In this document: one piece after another, positions 25,777 through 33,007 of the stretch
Layout of the letters: each line of letters opens with the position of its first letter
Position numbering within the stretch: the first letter of the stretch is position 1
Source: an uncultured Bacilli bacterium
GTDB lineage: Bacteria; Bacillota_I; Bacilli_A; RF39; UBA660
NCBI GenBank assembly: GCA_944358265.1
Contig: CALVQR010000003.1
Span: 1-57,100, forward strand
DNA: 57,100 bases
Direction: 5' to 3'
Notes under the pieces: model-generated
What the model was told of the DNA's origin: nothing
Database searches by the model: none
Seen by the model: the letters and a program-made list of their open reading frames with translations, nothing else
Program-made: the position numbers and the translations under genes

Positions 25777-25784
25777 CATATAAT
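25777..25784 (+). promoter_or_regulatory. Candidate sigma-E-type -10 of cwlJ
   Basis: CATATAAT 15 bp upstream of the start; cwlJ is a mother-cell gene in Bacillus. A GTTATTT 15 bp further up is a weak -35. Confidence 0.4.
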
Positions 25785-25799
25785 ATATAGGAGGATTTT

Positions 25800-26228
25800 A
25801 TGGGAATTGTTGCGTATAATACAAAAGAACTTGATTTACTTGCTAGACTTATGAGAGCAGAAGCAACTGGTGAAGGTAATCTAGGTATGCTTATGGTTGG
25901 TAATGTAGGCATAAATAGAGTTATAGGAAATTGCTTAGATTTTAAAAATATAACTAGCATCTATCAAATGGTATATCAAGATCCAGGAGGTTTTTCTAGT
26001 ATAAATAGTCCATTATTTTATAGTTCTGCAAATACTACTGAAAAAAATTTAGCAAAAAGGGTTATTAATGGAGAATATTTCCACCCTGCCACTCACGCTC
26101 TTTGGTTTTATGCTCCAGGAACAGGAAATAGTTGTAGAGAGACATGGTTTAATCAAAGAAACAGTGGAAGATATAAAAACCATTGTTTTTATGTCCCAAA
26201 TCAAGGAGTATGTAAGGAATTATATTAA
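25800..26228 (+). CDS. cwlJ: Spore cortex-lytic cell wall hydrolase, CwlJ-like
   Basis: 142 aa, exactly the Bacillus CwlJ length. Hydrolase_2/SleB-type fold: the catalytic LMRAEATGEGNLGMLMVG block near residue 20-40, NVGINRV, and HPATHALWFYAPG near the C-terminus. No signal peptide, as in CwlJ, which is made in the mother cell and acts on the spore cortex during germination. ATG preceded by AGGAGGATTTT. It converges with the LysM amidase fragment across a shared terminator. Confidence 0.9.
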   Translation: MGIVAYNTKELDLLARLMRAEATGEGNLGMLMVGNVGINRVIGNCLDFKNITSIYQMVYQDPGGFSSINSPLFYSSANTTEKNLAKRVINGEYFHPATHALWFYAPGTGNSCRETWFNQRNSGRYKNHCFYVPNQGVCKELY

Positions 26229-26257
26229 AAAATACCAATTTAAACATTGGTATTTTT
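26226..26257. terminator. Bidirectional terminator, cwlJ / amidase fragment
   Basis: AAAAATACCAAT-TTAAAC-ATTGGTATTTTT; the amidase TAA stop is in the loop. Confidence 0.85.
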
Positions 26258-27226
26258 CTTTATTTGTAATTCCTGACCTATCGATAGTACATCACTTGTC
26301 AAATTATTTAACTGTTTTATGTCATTTATTGTTGTATTATATTTTCTTGCAAGAGCCCATAAACTATCTCCTCTTTGAACAGTATAAACTATTATATTAT
26401 TATTTGATACAGTTCCTGTTGGAATTATTAATGATGTTCCTATAGTTAATATATCATTTGTTAAATTGTTAGCATTTTTTATGTCTTCTACAGATACTCC
26501 AAATTTTCTAGAAATTGACCATAATGTGTCACCAAGCACAACTGTATAAATGTTTTCTTCATTTATTATGTCATTTTCTGATGGTGTTACTATTGTAGTT
26601 GAAGATGGTATTTCAATTATTTGTCCTATTGTTAAAGAATCATTTATTAAATTGTTATATTTTTTTATATCATTTACTGTAGTACCATATTGATTTGCAA
26701 TTGACCATAATGTATCACCTTTTTTTACTATATAAGATATATTAGTATCTTCCGCTTTATAATATTCTGGAACATTAAGAATTTGTCCTACATATAAAAT
26801 ATTATTTGTTAAATTATTTAACCTTTTTATATCATTTACAGATGTATTAAATTTTTTAGCAATGTTCCATAGTGTATCTCCCTTTTGAACAGTATATGTT
26901 GTTGATACTGCTGATTCTCCGTACGGAATATTTTTATACTCAGCAACTGCTTTAACTACAGCTTCTGCATATTTTTCATAGTTATTTTTTATTCTATTTG
27001 CATCTTTTTGATTATCAACAAAACCATATTCAACAATTATTGGCTCTGTTATACCTGTATTTCTGTGAATAAAATAATAATCCTTTGTATTATCACTTGG
27101 TAACCTTCTTTGATATGCTTTTCTTATAGGTTGCCCTTCTTCACTCAAATTATCAAGTATTAATTTTGATAAAGTATCATTATTTCTAAGTGCATAGATT
27201 ACTTCTGCACCTTCCCCACCTCCTGA
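26240..27226 (-). pseudogene. 3' fragment of a LysM N-acetylmuramoyl-L-alanine amidase, cut by the integrative element
   Basis: The reading frame matches the amidase at 18593-19930 from SGGGEGAEVIYALRNNDT onward (codons at 27226 downwards). It continues through the C-terminal part of the amidase_3 domain (EPIIVEYGFVDN) and four LysM repeats (each with VxxGDTLW or VxxGDSLW). The N-terminal third, with the first metal site, is missing. Upstream the frame reaches a TAA at 27233-27235 within six bases of where similarity ends, and the recombinase stop codon is 21 bp from that point. An internal ATG at 27148 could give a 302-aa product, but without a ribosome binding site. The missing half should lie at the far end of the element. 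Confidence 0.8.
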
Positions 27227-27246
27227 GTGTTCTTACCTCTGGCAAT
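27215..27246. other. Element/chromosome junction (attachment site)
   Basis: Between the recombinase stop (27247-27249) and the amidase coding sequence. Amidase homology starts in CAGGAGGTGGGG, which encodes the conserved GGGEGAE of the amidase domain. The crossover core is probably within these bases; the other junction is outside the window. Confidence 0.6.
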
Positions 27247-28923
27247 TTAATCTTTTTTTTGCTTAGGTCTTCCTTTTTTTCCATAAGGATTGCGGATAGG
27301 ATGTCTATCTTCATAAGTAAAAGTTGTCGATGGTATTACATCAAATTTATATCTAATTTTAATATTTCTATCTTTATCTATTATAATTTTATCTATTAAT
27401 TTTTCATATAATTCTTTTTTAGATTTGTTTAAATCTAATAGTTCTTTTATTTTTTTTGTATAATCAGGAACAATAGATGAACTGTTTTTTATCCTATATA
27501 CTTCCATTTTTTGTTTTTCAATTTTTTCATTAACTGCTTTTAATTTTTCTTCATATTCTTTTGATAATTCTTTATACATTTCTGTTGTAATAATATCTTC
27601 ACATCTATCATCATATAATGTTGATAATCTTTTTGTTAATTTATTTTTTTCAATCTCATATTGTTTTATTTTTTTATATATTTCATCAGTGCTTTCACCA
27701 AGCTTTTTAGATAATTCTGCATTTAATTTTTTAATATTTAGTTTTTTTATATGTATGGAAATATCATTATCTATCTTTTCTAATAATTGTTCTTCTAAAT
27801 AATCATATGGATAAAAATGTGGCGAACATCTTTCTCGCTTAGGATCTCTGGAGTATCTATTACAATTAATTTCCCAATAATCTCTATTTCTTCTATAATA
27901 AACTGAAAGCCTATTACCACATTCTTTGCAATATAATTTTCCTTCAAGTAACCTCTTTGGTCTATCAACTTTTATATTATAGTGCCTATCATTATTTTTT
28001 CTTATTGATTGACAATATTCAAAAGTTTCTTTATTCACTATAGCTTCGTGTGTGTTTTCAACTATATCCCAAAGTCTTTCATCTAATGTTATTTTCTTTT
28101 TAGATTTATAATTAACTTTTGTTTGAGTATGTTGCACCATATCACCAGTATATATTCTATTTTGTAATATTTTTTTTACTGTAGAAATATTCCATTTTGT
28201 TCCATCAATTAATCTTGATGAATATGCAGTTTTCTTATAAGCACTTGGAGTCAATATTCCCTCATTATTTAACCTAGTTGCTATCTCTGATGGCCCAACT
28301 CCATTTACTCTCCAATAAAATATCTTTTTAACTATTGGTGCTGTTTCAGGATTTAAAATAAGATGTCCTTTATCTTCCGGATCTCTCATATAACCATAGC
28401 TAGGTAAACTCCCAATAAATTTTCCCTTTTTTCTTTTTTCATTTAATACATTCCTAATTTTCACAGAGTTTTGTTTACTATAGTAATCATTACATGCAAT
28501 TATAAAAGTTGATGAGTCATTGCTCGCCTGATTTTTAAAACTATCATATGATTCCAATATTGATATAAATCTTATATTATTTTCAGGAAAATATGTTTCA
28601 ATATAATAGCCAGTCATTACATGATCTCTGCCTAATCTTGATAAATCTTTTACTATTACACAATTAATAAGTTTATTTTTTATATCAGCTATTAATCGTT
28701 GAAATCCAGGCCTATCAAAATCAGTTCCAGAAAAACCATCATCAACATATTCCTTTACTAAATTATAATTATGTGTTTTAACATAATCTCTTAATAATTC
28801 CTTTTGATTAGCAACACTTTCACTATCAGATTCATATTTTTTATCTTTGTCTCTATCTTCTTGAGATAATCTTATATAGATTCCAACATTGAAATCTAAG
28901 TCGTTCAAGTAATTATTATACAT
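27247..28923 (-). CDS. Large serine recombinase (integrase) of the element
   Basis: 558 aa from the ATG at 28923 (TTGGAGGTTAAA upstream). N-terminal resolvase domain with VGIYIRLSQED (nucleophile Ser20), GFSGTDFDRPGF and VKDLSRLGRD. A recombinase domain follows at about 165-270. A zinc ribbon has CKECGNRL and NCNRYSRDPKRERC, and a coiled coil runs from 400 to 500. This is the TndX/TnpX-type family that cuts with a 2-bp stagger and moves elements without a host tRNA target. Its position right at the junction fits its role in integration and excision. Confidence 0.95.
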   Translation of the reverse strand: MYNNYLNDLDFNVGIYIRLSQEDRDKDKKYESDSESVANQKELLRDYVKTHNYNLVKEYVDDGFSGTDFDRPGFQRLIADIKNKLINCVIVKDLSRLGRDHVMTGYYIETYFPENNIRFISILESYDSFKNQASNDSSTFIIACNDYYSKQNSVKIRNVLNEKRKKGKFIGSLPSYGYMRDPEDKGHLILNPETAPIVKKIFYWRVNGVGPSEIATRLNNEGILTPSAYKKTAYSSRLIDGTKWNISTVKKILQNRIYTGDMVQHTQTKVNYKSKKKITLDERLWDIVENTHEAIVNKETFEYCQSIRKNNDRHYNIKVDRPKRLLEGKLYCKECGNRLSVYYRRNRDYWEINCNRYSRDPKRERCSPHFYPYDYLEEQLLEKIDNDISIHIKKLNIKKLNAELSKKLGESTDEIYKKIKQYEIEKNKLTKRLSTLYDDRCEDIITTEMYKELSKEYEEKLKAVNEKIEKQKMEVYRIKNSSSIVPDYTKKIKELLDLNKSKKELYEKLIDKIIIDKDRNIKIRYKFDVIPSTTFTYEDRHPIRNPYGKKGRPKQKKD

Positions 28924-29006
28924 TTTAACCTCCAATCTTAATTACTTGATTGAAGTTAAGACAACTATATAATAACACTATATAAATATTAAAACAAAAC
29001 TGCAAT

Positions 29007-29102
29007 TTAACCAAATTTTGCATTTTGCTTATCCTTTAAAATTTCTTCTATAAGATATCTCAATATTAAATCTTCCAAAGTTATTTTATTATTTTCTATC
29101 AT
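29007..29102 (-). CDS. Tiny ORF (31 aa) before the recombinase
   Basis: MIENNKITLEDLILRYLIEE... , 31 aa, ATG preceded by AATAGGTGTTGGT. Amphipathic helix pattern. It lies 83 bp upstream of the recombinase start and might be an excision helper, but I do not recognise a family. Confidence 0.45.
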   Translation of the reverse strand: MIENNKITLEDLILRYLIEEILKDKQNAKFG

Positions 29103-29198
29103 ACCAACACCTATTAAAATAATATGTTATGAAAACCACATTATTTATGAACCTTTCTAATTTACTAATCGTGAATTATTTAATTCTATTTTTTAATT

Positions 29199-29273
29199 TT
29201 ATTTTTGCTTATTCAATACTCCTAATAATTTTCTTTTAAATTCTTCTCTTGATACTTTCTTTTTCTTTTGCAC
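29199..29273 (-). CDS. Tiny basic ORF (24 aa)
   Basis: GTG start with GAAAGGAAAGATAAA upstream, the identical ribosome binding sequence to that before the 154-aa gene at 55077. Product VQKKKKVSREEFKRKLLGVL plus NKQK; the SREEFKRKLLG helix resembles a SHOCT-like end. No further evidence. Confidence 0.35.
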   Translation of the reverse strand: MQKKKKVSREEFKRKLLGVLNKQK

Positions 29274-29291
29274 TTTATCTTTCCTTTCTAC

Positions 29292-29322
29292 ACAAAAAAA
29301 GCAATTGTTTTCCAATCGCTTA
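29292..29322 (-). terminator. Terminator after the ArpU-like regulator
   Basis: AAGCGATTG-GAAAA-CAATTGCTT hairpin (one G-T pair) and T7. Confidence 0.75.
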
Positions 29323-29410
29323 ATATATTTATATAATGATTATAATATTAAAGTAGTTAAGTACTTTTAAAGATTAATTTAACCATATATTCCTCCAATT
29401 CATTATATTA

Positions 29411-29872
29411 CTACAAAATTTTATTTACTAATTTATCTAATCCTAAATATAATGCAAACTTTATGACTGCACTTTTTCTTATTTTATTTAATTCATTATT
29501 ACACATTTTATATTCTTCTTTTAAAACTGAATCTTTTTCCTTTGATATAAAAGTCTTATAAAATATTTCTTTTTCAAATATATTCAATTTATTAAATCCA
29601 TATGTAAATTTTTTAATACAAGCCCTTGCTTTTAATTCGGTATTATAATCCTTGATAAGAAACGATTCTATTTTTGAACTAGTCAATTTTCCTTGAAATC
29701 CTGTATAGTCCATTTCATATTTTGGAGTTATACGAATACTATTTTCATAATCGCCAATTGTCATCAGCAATGTTTCAATTAGATTAATAAAAATTTCTAC
29801 TATTTTCCTATATTTTGTATAATCAAATTGATCAGCAATATACTTGTTTAAAAACTCATTTTCACTATTCAT
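29411..29872 (-). CDS. ArpU/sigma-like transcriptional regulator of the element
   Basis: 153 aa from the ATG at 29872, chosen for the strong GGAGGAATATTTT; longer in-frame starts would read through a terminator hairpin. The C-terminal 60 residues (KLNIFEKEIFYKTFISKEKDS...NNELNKIRKSAVIKFALYLGL) have the layout of the region-4-like HTH in ArpU-type phage and ICE late-gene regulators. Probable role: activator of element genes. Family assignment is from pattern only. Confidence 0.55.
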   Translation of the reverse strand: MNSENEFLNKYIADQFDYTKYRKIVEIFINLIETLLMTIGDYENSIRITPKYEMDYTGFQGKLTSSKIESFLIKDYNTELKARACIKKFTYGFNKLNIFEKEIFYKTFISKEKDSVLKEEYKMCNNELNKIRKSAVIKFALYLGLDKLVNKIL

Positions 29873-29892
29873 AAAATATTCCTCCGAATCCA

Positions 29893-29932
29893 CAAAAAAA
29901 GAGTAAAAGACATTTATGTCAATTACTCTTTT
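29893..29932 (-). terminator. Terminator between the 31-aa ORF and the regulator
   Basis: AAAGAGTAATTGACAT-AA-ATGTCTTTTACTCTTT hairpin plus T4. It contains the TGA stop of the 31-aa ORF and lies about 10 bp before the GGAGG of the regulator. Confidence 0.75.
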
Positions 29933-30014
29933 CACAAAAAAATGATTTTTGAGGTGAGAAAGGCATTGATTGATGTAAAACATTTAAATCATGATCTCTT
30001 TTGGTTCCCTCCAT
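29919..30014 (-). CDS. Small ORF (31 aa) with own promoter and terminator
   Basis: MEGTKRDHDLNVLHQSMPFS plus 11 residues. ATG preceded by GGAAGTGATAAT; promoter TTGAAT-17-TATCAT at 30055-30083; the stop codon is inside a strong terminator. All four signals line up, so it is probably translated. No family recognised; it may be a leader peptide controlling the regulator downstream. Confidence 0.55.
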   Translation of the reverse strand: MEGTKRDHDLNVLHQSMPFSPQKSFFCEKSN

Positions 30015-30054
30015 ATTATCACTTCCATACGTAATTTAAATAATATTGCTGTTT

Positions 30055-30083
30055 ATGATAACATTTTTTATTTTATTATTCAA
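30055..30083 (-). promoter_or_regulatory. Promoter of the 31-aa ORF
   Basis: Minus strand TTGAAT, 17 bp, TATCAT, about 40 bp upstream of the ATG. Confidence 0.7.
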
Positions 30084-30100
30084 TTACATATTTATGTAAT

Positions 30101-30129
30101 AAAAAAAGAAACTATATCAATGTTTCTTC
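30101..30129 (-). terminator. Terminator after the hydrophobic small ORF
   Basis: AAGAAAC-ATTGATATA-GTTTCTT hairpin plus T7; the TGA stop is in the loop. Confidence 0.75.
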
Positions 30130-30259
30130 ATCTCGATAGCTTTCGCTATTATAACAATTATAACATGTATAAATATTTTTTCAAGACCTAAAATTATCTT
30201 TAATAATTCCTTTTTCAATCTTTTCAAAATCTTATTTTTTTCTTTATTTTTTTTAACAT
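30117..30259 (-). other. Possible small hydrophobic protein interrupted at a poly-A run
   Basis: ATG at 30259 preceded by AAAGG. In frame it gives only 11 codons, but adding one A to the A8 run at 30247-30254 would give 47 aa: a Lys-rich start, then LKRLKKELLKIILGLEKIF and the hydrophobic IHVIIVIIAKAI. It ends at a TGA inside the terminator 30101-30129. This fits transcriptional slippage on A8, a mutated gene or a sequencing indel. The small basic/hydrophobic layout is toxin-like, but that is speculation. Confidence 0.35.
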
Positions 30260-30383
30260 GTTGCCTTTATTTACTAGGGTTTTTGCAAAAAACGCTTTTT
30301 TATTTTTTTTATAAATTTATATGTTTTTTATAAATAAAATTAAAAATTAGTGTTACTTTATAATCTTAAATTTTTTTAAAAAA

Positions 30384-30635
30384 CTAAACTTTTTGAAGCA
30401 TTTTGGTGTCTTCGTATACTAATAAATCATCAATTTCGCATTCAAGGACATAGCAAAACTTTGCTAAAATATTTGAATCATACCAAAAACATTCGTTATT
30501 ATAATACTTCTTTACCGTTTCATATCTTATATTTGCATATTTACTCATAGTATTTATAGATATATTTTTTTTATCCATTAAATACTTTAAATTTAGCTTA
30601 ATACTGCCATATTCATTTTTCTTTATAATTTGCAA
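30384..30635 (-). CDS. Small HTH repressor (YozG-like)
   Basis: 83 aa starting at TTG, nine bases after AAGGAGG. HTH_26-type fold: LKYLMDKKNISINTMSKYANIRYETVKKYY has the two helices, and LAKFCYVLECEIDDLLVYE is the usual YozG-type end. An array of GATACTAGC/GATAGTATC half-sites overlaps its promoter and ribosome binding site (30637-30712), so it very likely represses itself. Confidence 0.8.
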   Translation of the reverse strand: MQIIKKNEYGSIKLNLKYLMDKKNISINTMSKYANIRYETVKKYYNNECFWYDSNILAKFCYVLECEIDDLLVYEDTKMLQKV

Positions 30636-30636
30636 T

Positions 30637-30712
30637 GCTAGTATCCTCCTTTTATTCTTTTTTTGATACTAGCAAAAAAATGATAGTATCAATCAAATAG
30701 ACTAATACTACC
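30637..30712. promoter_or_regulatory. Operator array in front of the small HTH repressor
   Basis: Plus-strand half-sites GCTAGTATC (30637), GATACTAGC (30665), GATAGTATC (30682) and AATACTACC (30704). The first two are perfect inverted copies and so are the arms GATACTA/TAGTATC. The minus-strand TTGATA that would be the -35 lies in the third site. Confidence 0.65.
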
Positions 30713-30797
30713 ATCTATTCATATTATAAAATTCATACTTATCAAAACGTAGCACTGACTACTTTCTAAGTATATCACAAATTTGAGAATTAATAAA

Positions 30798-31220
30798 TTA
30801 CCTAAGCATATTTAATATTATTTCAGACAAATCATTTACATTATTATTTCTAATAATAACTCTTAATTCATCAAAATATTTTTTAGCTTCTATTCTATTA
30901 TCAAATGATTTTCTTAAAATATTAGAATAAACAATATTATTATCAGATATAGTTATAAATACATCAAAACTATTATTAGCATAAATATTTTTAATATTAA
31001 AGTTATAGCCATTTTTCTCTTCATTATATTCGTTTTCTATCTGATAAATTATTTCATCATCTTGAACAAATAGATTTAGAAGTTTATTTATTTCACCATT
31101 AAATTCAGTATATGATGAGTATTTTTCTTTATTTCTATTTACATTATCCAAAATTTTTTCTTCTTTTTCTATATTTGACTTTTTCAAAAAATTAAATAAT
31201 TCATCAATTTTATACATCAT
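30798..31220 (-). CDS. Uncharacterised element protein (140 aa)
   Basis: Not recognised. Starts ATG-ATG with AGGGAGCAGT upstream; either ATG is possible. Helical Lys/Glu-rich N-terminus (IDELFNFLKKSNIEKEEKIL), then a beta-rich part (FDVFITISDNNIVYSNIL). No membrane segment or Cys. First of three small element genes before the divergent repressor; their adjacency to regulators suggests a maintenance or control role. Confidence 0.55.
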   Translation of the reverse strand: MMYKIDELFNFLKKSNIEKEEKILDNVNRNKEKYSSYTEFNGEINKLLNLFVQDDEIIYQIENEYNEEKNGYNFNIKNIYANNSFDVFITISDNNIVYSNILRKSFDNRIEAKKYFDELRVIIRNNNVNDLSEIILNMLR

Positions 31221-31305
31221 ACTGCTCCCTAACTATAAAGTAATAATACATAAATATTATATATATACAATAAGTATAAATCAATACTATATTTTAAGGT
31301 AATTT

Positions 31306-31587
31306 TTAACATAAACAAATAAATTTACCAGTGTTTTTTAGTTTATTTTTATGATTTTTATTATAAAATAATAAAGCTTGTTCTATTAATTGTTCAAACA
31401 CTTTATCACTTAGGTACATATTCATGCAACAGTCTCTAATCAAGGATTCAATTCTATATCCTTCTTTATTATCAAATAAATCAAAATGCATTTCAATTTC
31501 AAATATACTTCTTTCGAGAAATTGCTTTTTGGATAATTCTAACGATAAATTTAAATATTTTTTCATTTCTTTAGTATTTTCATTCAT
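31306..31587 (-). CDS. Uncharacterised element protein (93 aa)
   Basis: Not recognised. Start ATG at 31587 inside the end of the upstream gene (8-base overlap), ribosome binding site GAAAGATGAT. All-helical prediction, with CC and a C-terminal CLC: RDCCMNMYLSDKVFEQLIEQALLFY. Probably translated together with the membrane protein before it. Confidence 0.55.
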   Translation of the reverse strand: MNENTKEMKKYLNLSLELSKKQFLERSIFEIEMHFDLFDNKEGYRIESLIRDCCMNMYLSDKVFEQLIEQALLFYNKNHKNKLKNTGKFICLC

Positions 31588-31894
31588 ATATATCATCTTT
31601 CAATAAAAAATTAATTTTTTCAAATAATAAATTAAAAATTTTTATTTTTTTTAATTTTTGAAATAAATAATATAGAATTCCAAATTCAAGTACACTTAGT
31701 AAGATTGCAACCTCTAAAGCGAGTCCAGGACTAATCATACTCAAACAAAAATTATAAGGAACACCAATAAAATCACAATACGCTTTCCCAATATTATAGT
31801 TCATATATAAAGTAAAAATAACAAATGAAATAATGAATGCGTACATTAAAACTTTTACCATATTTTCCATAACATCACTAAAGTCTAAATACAT
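31580..31894 (-). CDS. Small membrane protein of the element (104 aa)
   Basis: Start ATG at 31894, with TTAGGAGAGGATAAT upstream. Two membrane segments (about 13-33 and 55-80) with a short loop carrying two Cys, and a basic C-terminal tail (KKIKIFNLLFEKINFLL). Function unknown. An extended -10 TGTTATAAT lies at 31915-31923. Confidence 0.6.
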   Translation of the reverse strand: MYLDFSDVMENMVKVLMYAFIISFVIFTLYMNYNIGKAYCDFIGVPYNFCLSMISPGLALEVAILLSVLEFGILYYLFQKLKKIKIFNLLFEKINFLLKDDIYE

Positions 31895-31914
31895 ATTATC
31901 CTCTCCTAACATTT

Positions 31915-31923
31915 ATTATAACA
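31915..31923 (-). promoter_or_regulatory. Extended -10 promoter, element membrane protein
   Basis: Minus-strand TGTTATAAT about 20 bp upstream of the start, divergent from the double-HTH repressor. Confidence 0.45.
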
Positions 31924-31996
31924 TATTTTAGGTAATTTCCCGACACTTTTTAAATAATTTATTTTTAAATGAGAAAATTATTTAAGAGGTGGTTTA

Positions 31997-32443
31997 ATGA
32001 TTTTCGAGAAAATGAAAGAAATAAGAGAATACTTTGATAAAACACAATTAGAATTAGCAACTTTTCTTAAAGTCAGCAGATCAACTTACGCTGGATGGGA
32101 AAATGGGATAGATTTAATTCCTCTAATAAAACTGAATGAATTTTGTAATTATTTTGACATAAGTCTTGATTATATTTGTGGTTTAAGTAAAACGAAAAAT
32201 TATAAATTATTAAATTTAGAAATTAACAAAAACCTTTTAGCTAAAAATATAAAGTTTATTAGAATTAAAAATAACGATACTCAAGAAAATATTGCTAAAA
32301 TTATAGGTGTTGATCAATCAAATTATTCAAAATATGAATTAGGAAAAATTTTAATAAAAACATATCCTTTAGTCGAATTTGCACGCCACTATAAAATTTC
32401 TATAGACTGGTTATGTGGTAAAATAAAAGACTCAAATATATAA
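31997..32443 (+). CDS. Double XRE-HTH regulator of the element
   Basis: 148 aa with two complete Cro/CI-type HTH domains in tandem. The first (about 4-62) has TQLELATFLKVSRSTYAGWENG; the second (about 83-142) has TQENIAKIIGVDQSNYSKYELG; both end in the same (Y)ISxDWLCG/ISLDYICG form, so the protein arose by internal duplication. ATG preceded by AAGAGGTGGTTTA. It is the only plus-strand gene of the visible element and divides the small-gene block from the defence operon, so it is a good candidate for the master repressor. Confidence 0.82.
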   Translation: MIFEKMKEIREYFDKTQLELATFLKVSRSTYAGWENGIDLIPLIKLNEFCNYFDISLDYICGLSKTKNYKLLNLEINKNLLAKNIKFIRIKNNDTQENIAKIIGVDQSNYSKYELGKILIKTYPLVEFARHYKISIDWLCGKIKDSNI

Positions 32444-32464
32444 ATTAAAGAGTCTTTGTTTATT
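32426..32464. terminator. Bidirectional terminator between repressor and defence operon
   Basis: AAAGACTC...GAGTCTTT with T-rich flanks on both sides; closes the operon 44656-32467. Confidence 0.75.
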
Positions 32465-32466
32465 TA

Positions 32467-33006
32467 TTAATTATTATTTATACATAAATCTAAAATATCT
32501 TGATCAGATATTTTTTTATTATATCTATCATTATATTCACTAATAAAATTATAGATATTATTTATATAGTCATCAACGGTAGAAGCATCTTTTAAAAGTT
32601 TTTCTGCCAAAACATCTATTCCACCTAAGAGATATTGCTCAAAGATTTTGTAACATTCATTTTTTTCTTCTGTTCCAGTACTATATCTAAAAGCATTATC
32701 TAATCTTTGATCAATAGAAAGATTTTCTTTGTTATGAAGTAACATTATTAATTCGTAATTAAAATTTAAAGTCTTTGACTCTCTGTTCATTTGATCAAAG
32801 TTTATTTTTTTTATGTTATCAGTTGCAGGACCTTCTTCATCTTTTTTTGACATTCTGCCATATAAAAATCCAACAATAGGTGCAATTATAAAAACATCAA
32901 CATTACGTTCAAATATTTTGAACTTAGTATCTGTATCAATTTCTGATGTTAATTGAGTAACTATAACTGCATGTCTTCCTTTAAAATTATAATCTCTCTC
33001 AAACAT
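32467..33006 (-). CDS. Last gene of the defence operon, unknown (179 aa)
   Basis: Start ATG at 33006, four bases after AGGTGAG and two bases past the stop of the DndD-like gene. The N-terminal half (AVIVTQLTSEIDTDTKFKIFERNVDVFIIAPIVGFLYGR) looks like a small alpha/beta domain. The C-terminal half is helical and acidic (IYNFISEYNDRYNKKISDQDIL). It lacks the short Lys/Arg-rich DndE pattern. The constant coupling to the ATPase suggests it is a partner of DndD-like, but its function is unknown. Confidence 0.7.
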   Translation of the reverse strand: MFERDYNFKGRHAVIVTQLTSEIDTDTKFKIFERNVDVFIIAPIVGFLYGRMSKKDEEGPATDNIKKINFDQMNRESKTLNFNYELIMLLHNKENLSIDQRLDNAFRYSTGTEEKNECYKIFEQYLLGGIDVLAEKLLKDASTVDDYINNIYNFISEYNDRYNKKISDQDILDLCINNN

Positions 33007-33007
33007 T

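Noticed and set aside
30117..30259. Firm call of a type I toxin
   Set aside because: The frame needs an extra A, and no antisense RNA could be demonstrated; kept only as a candidate.
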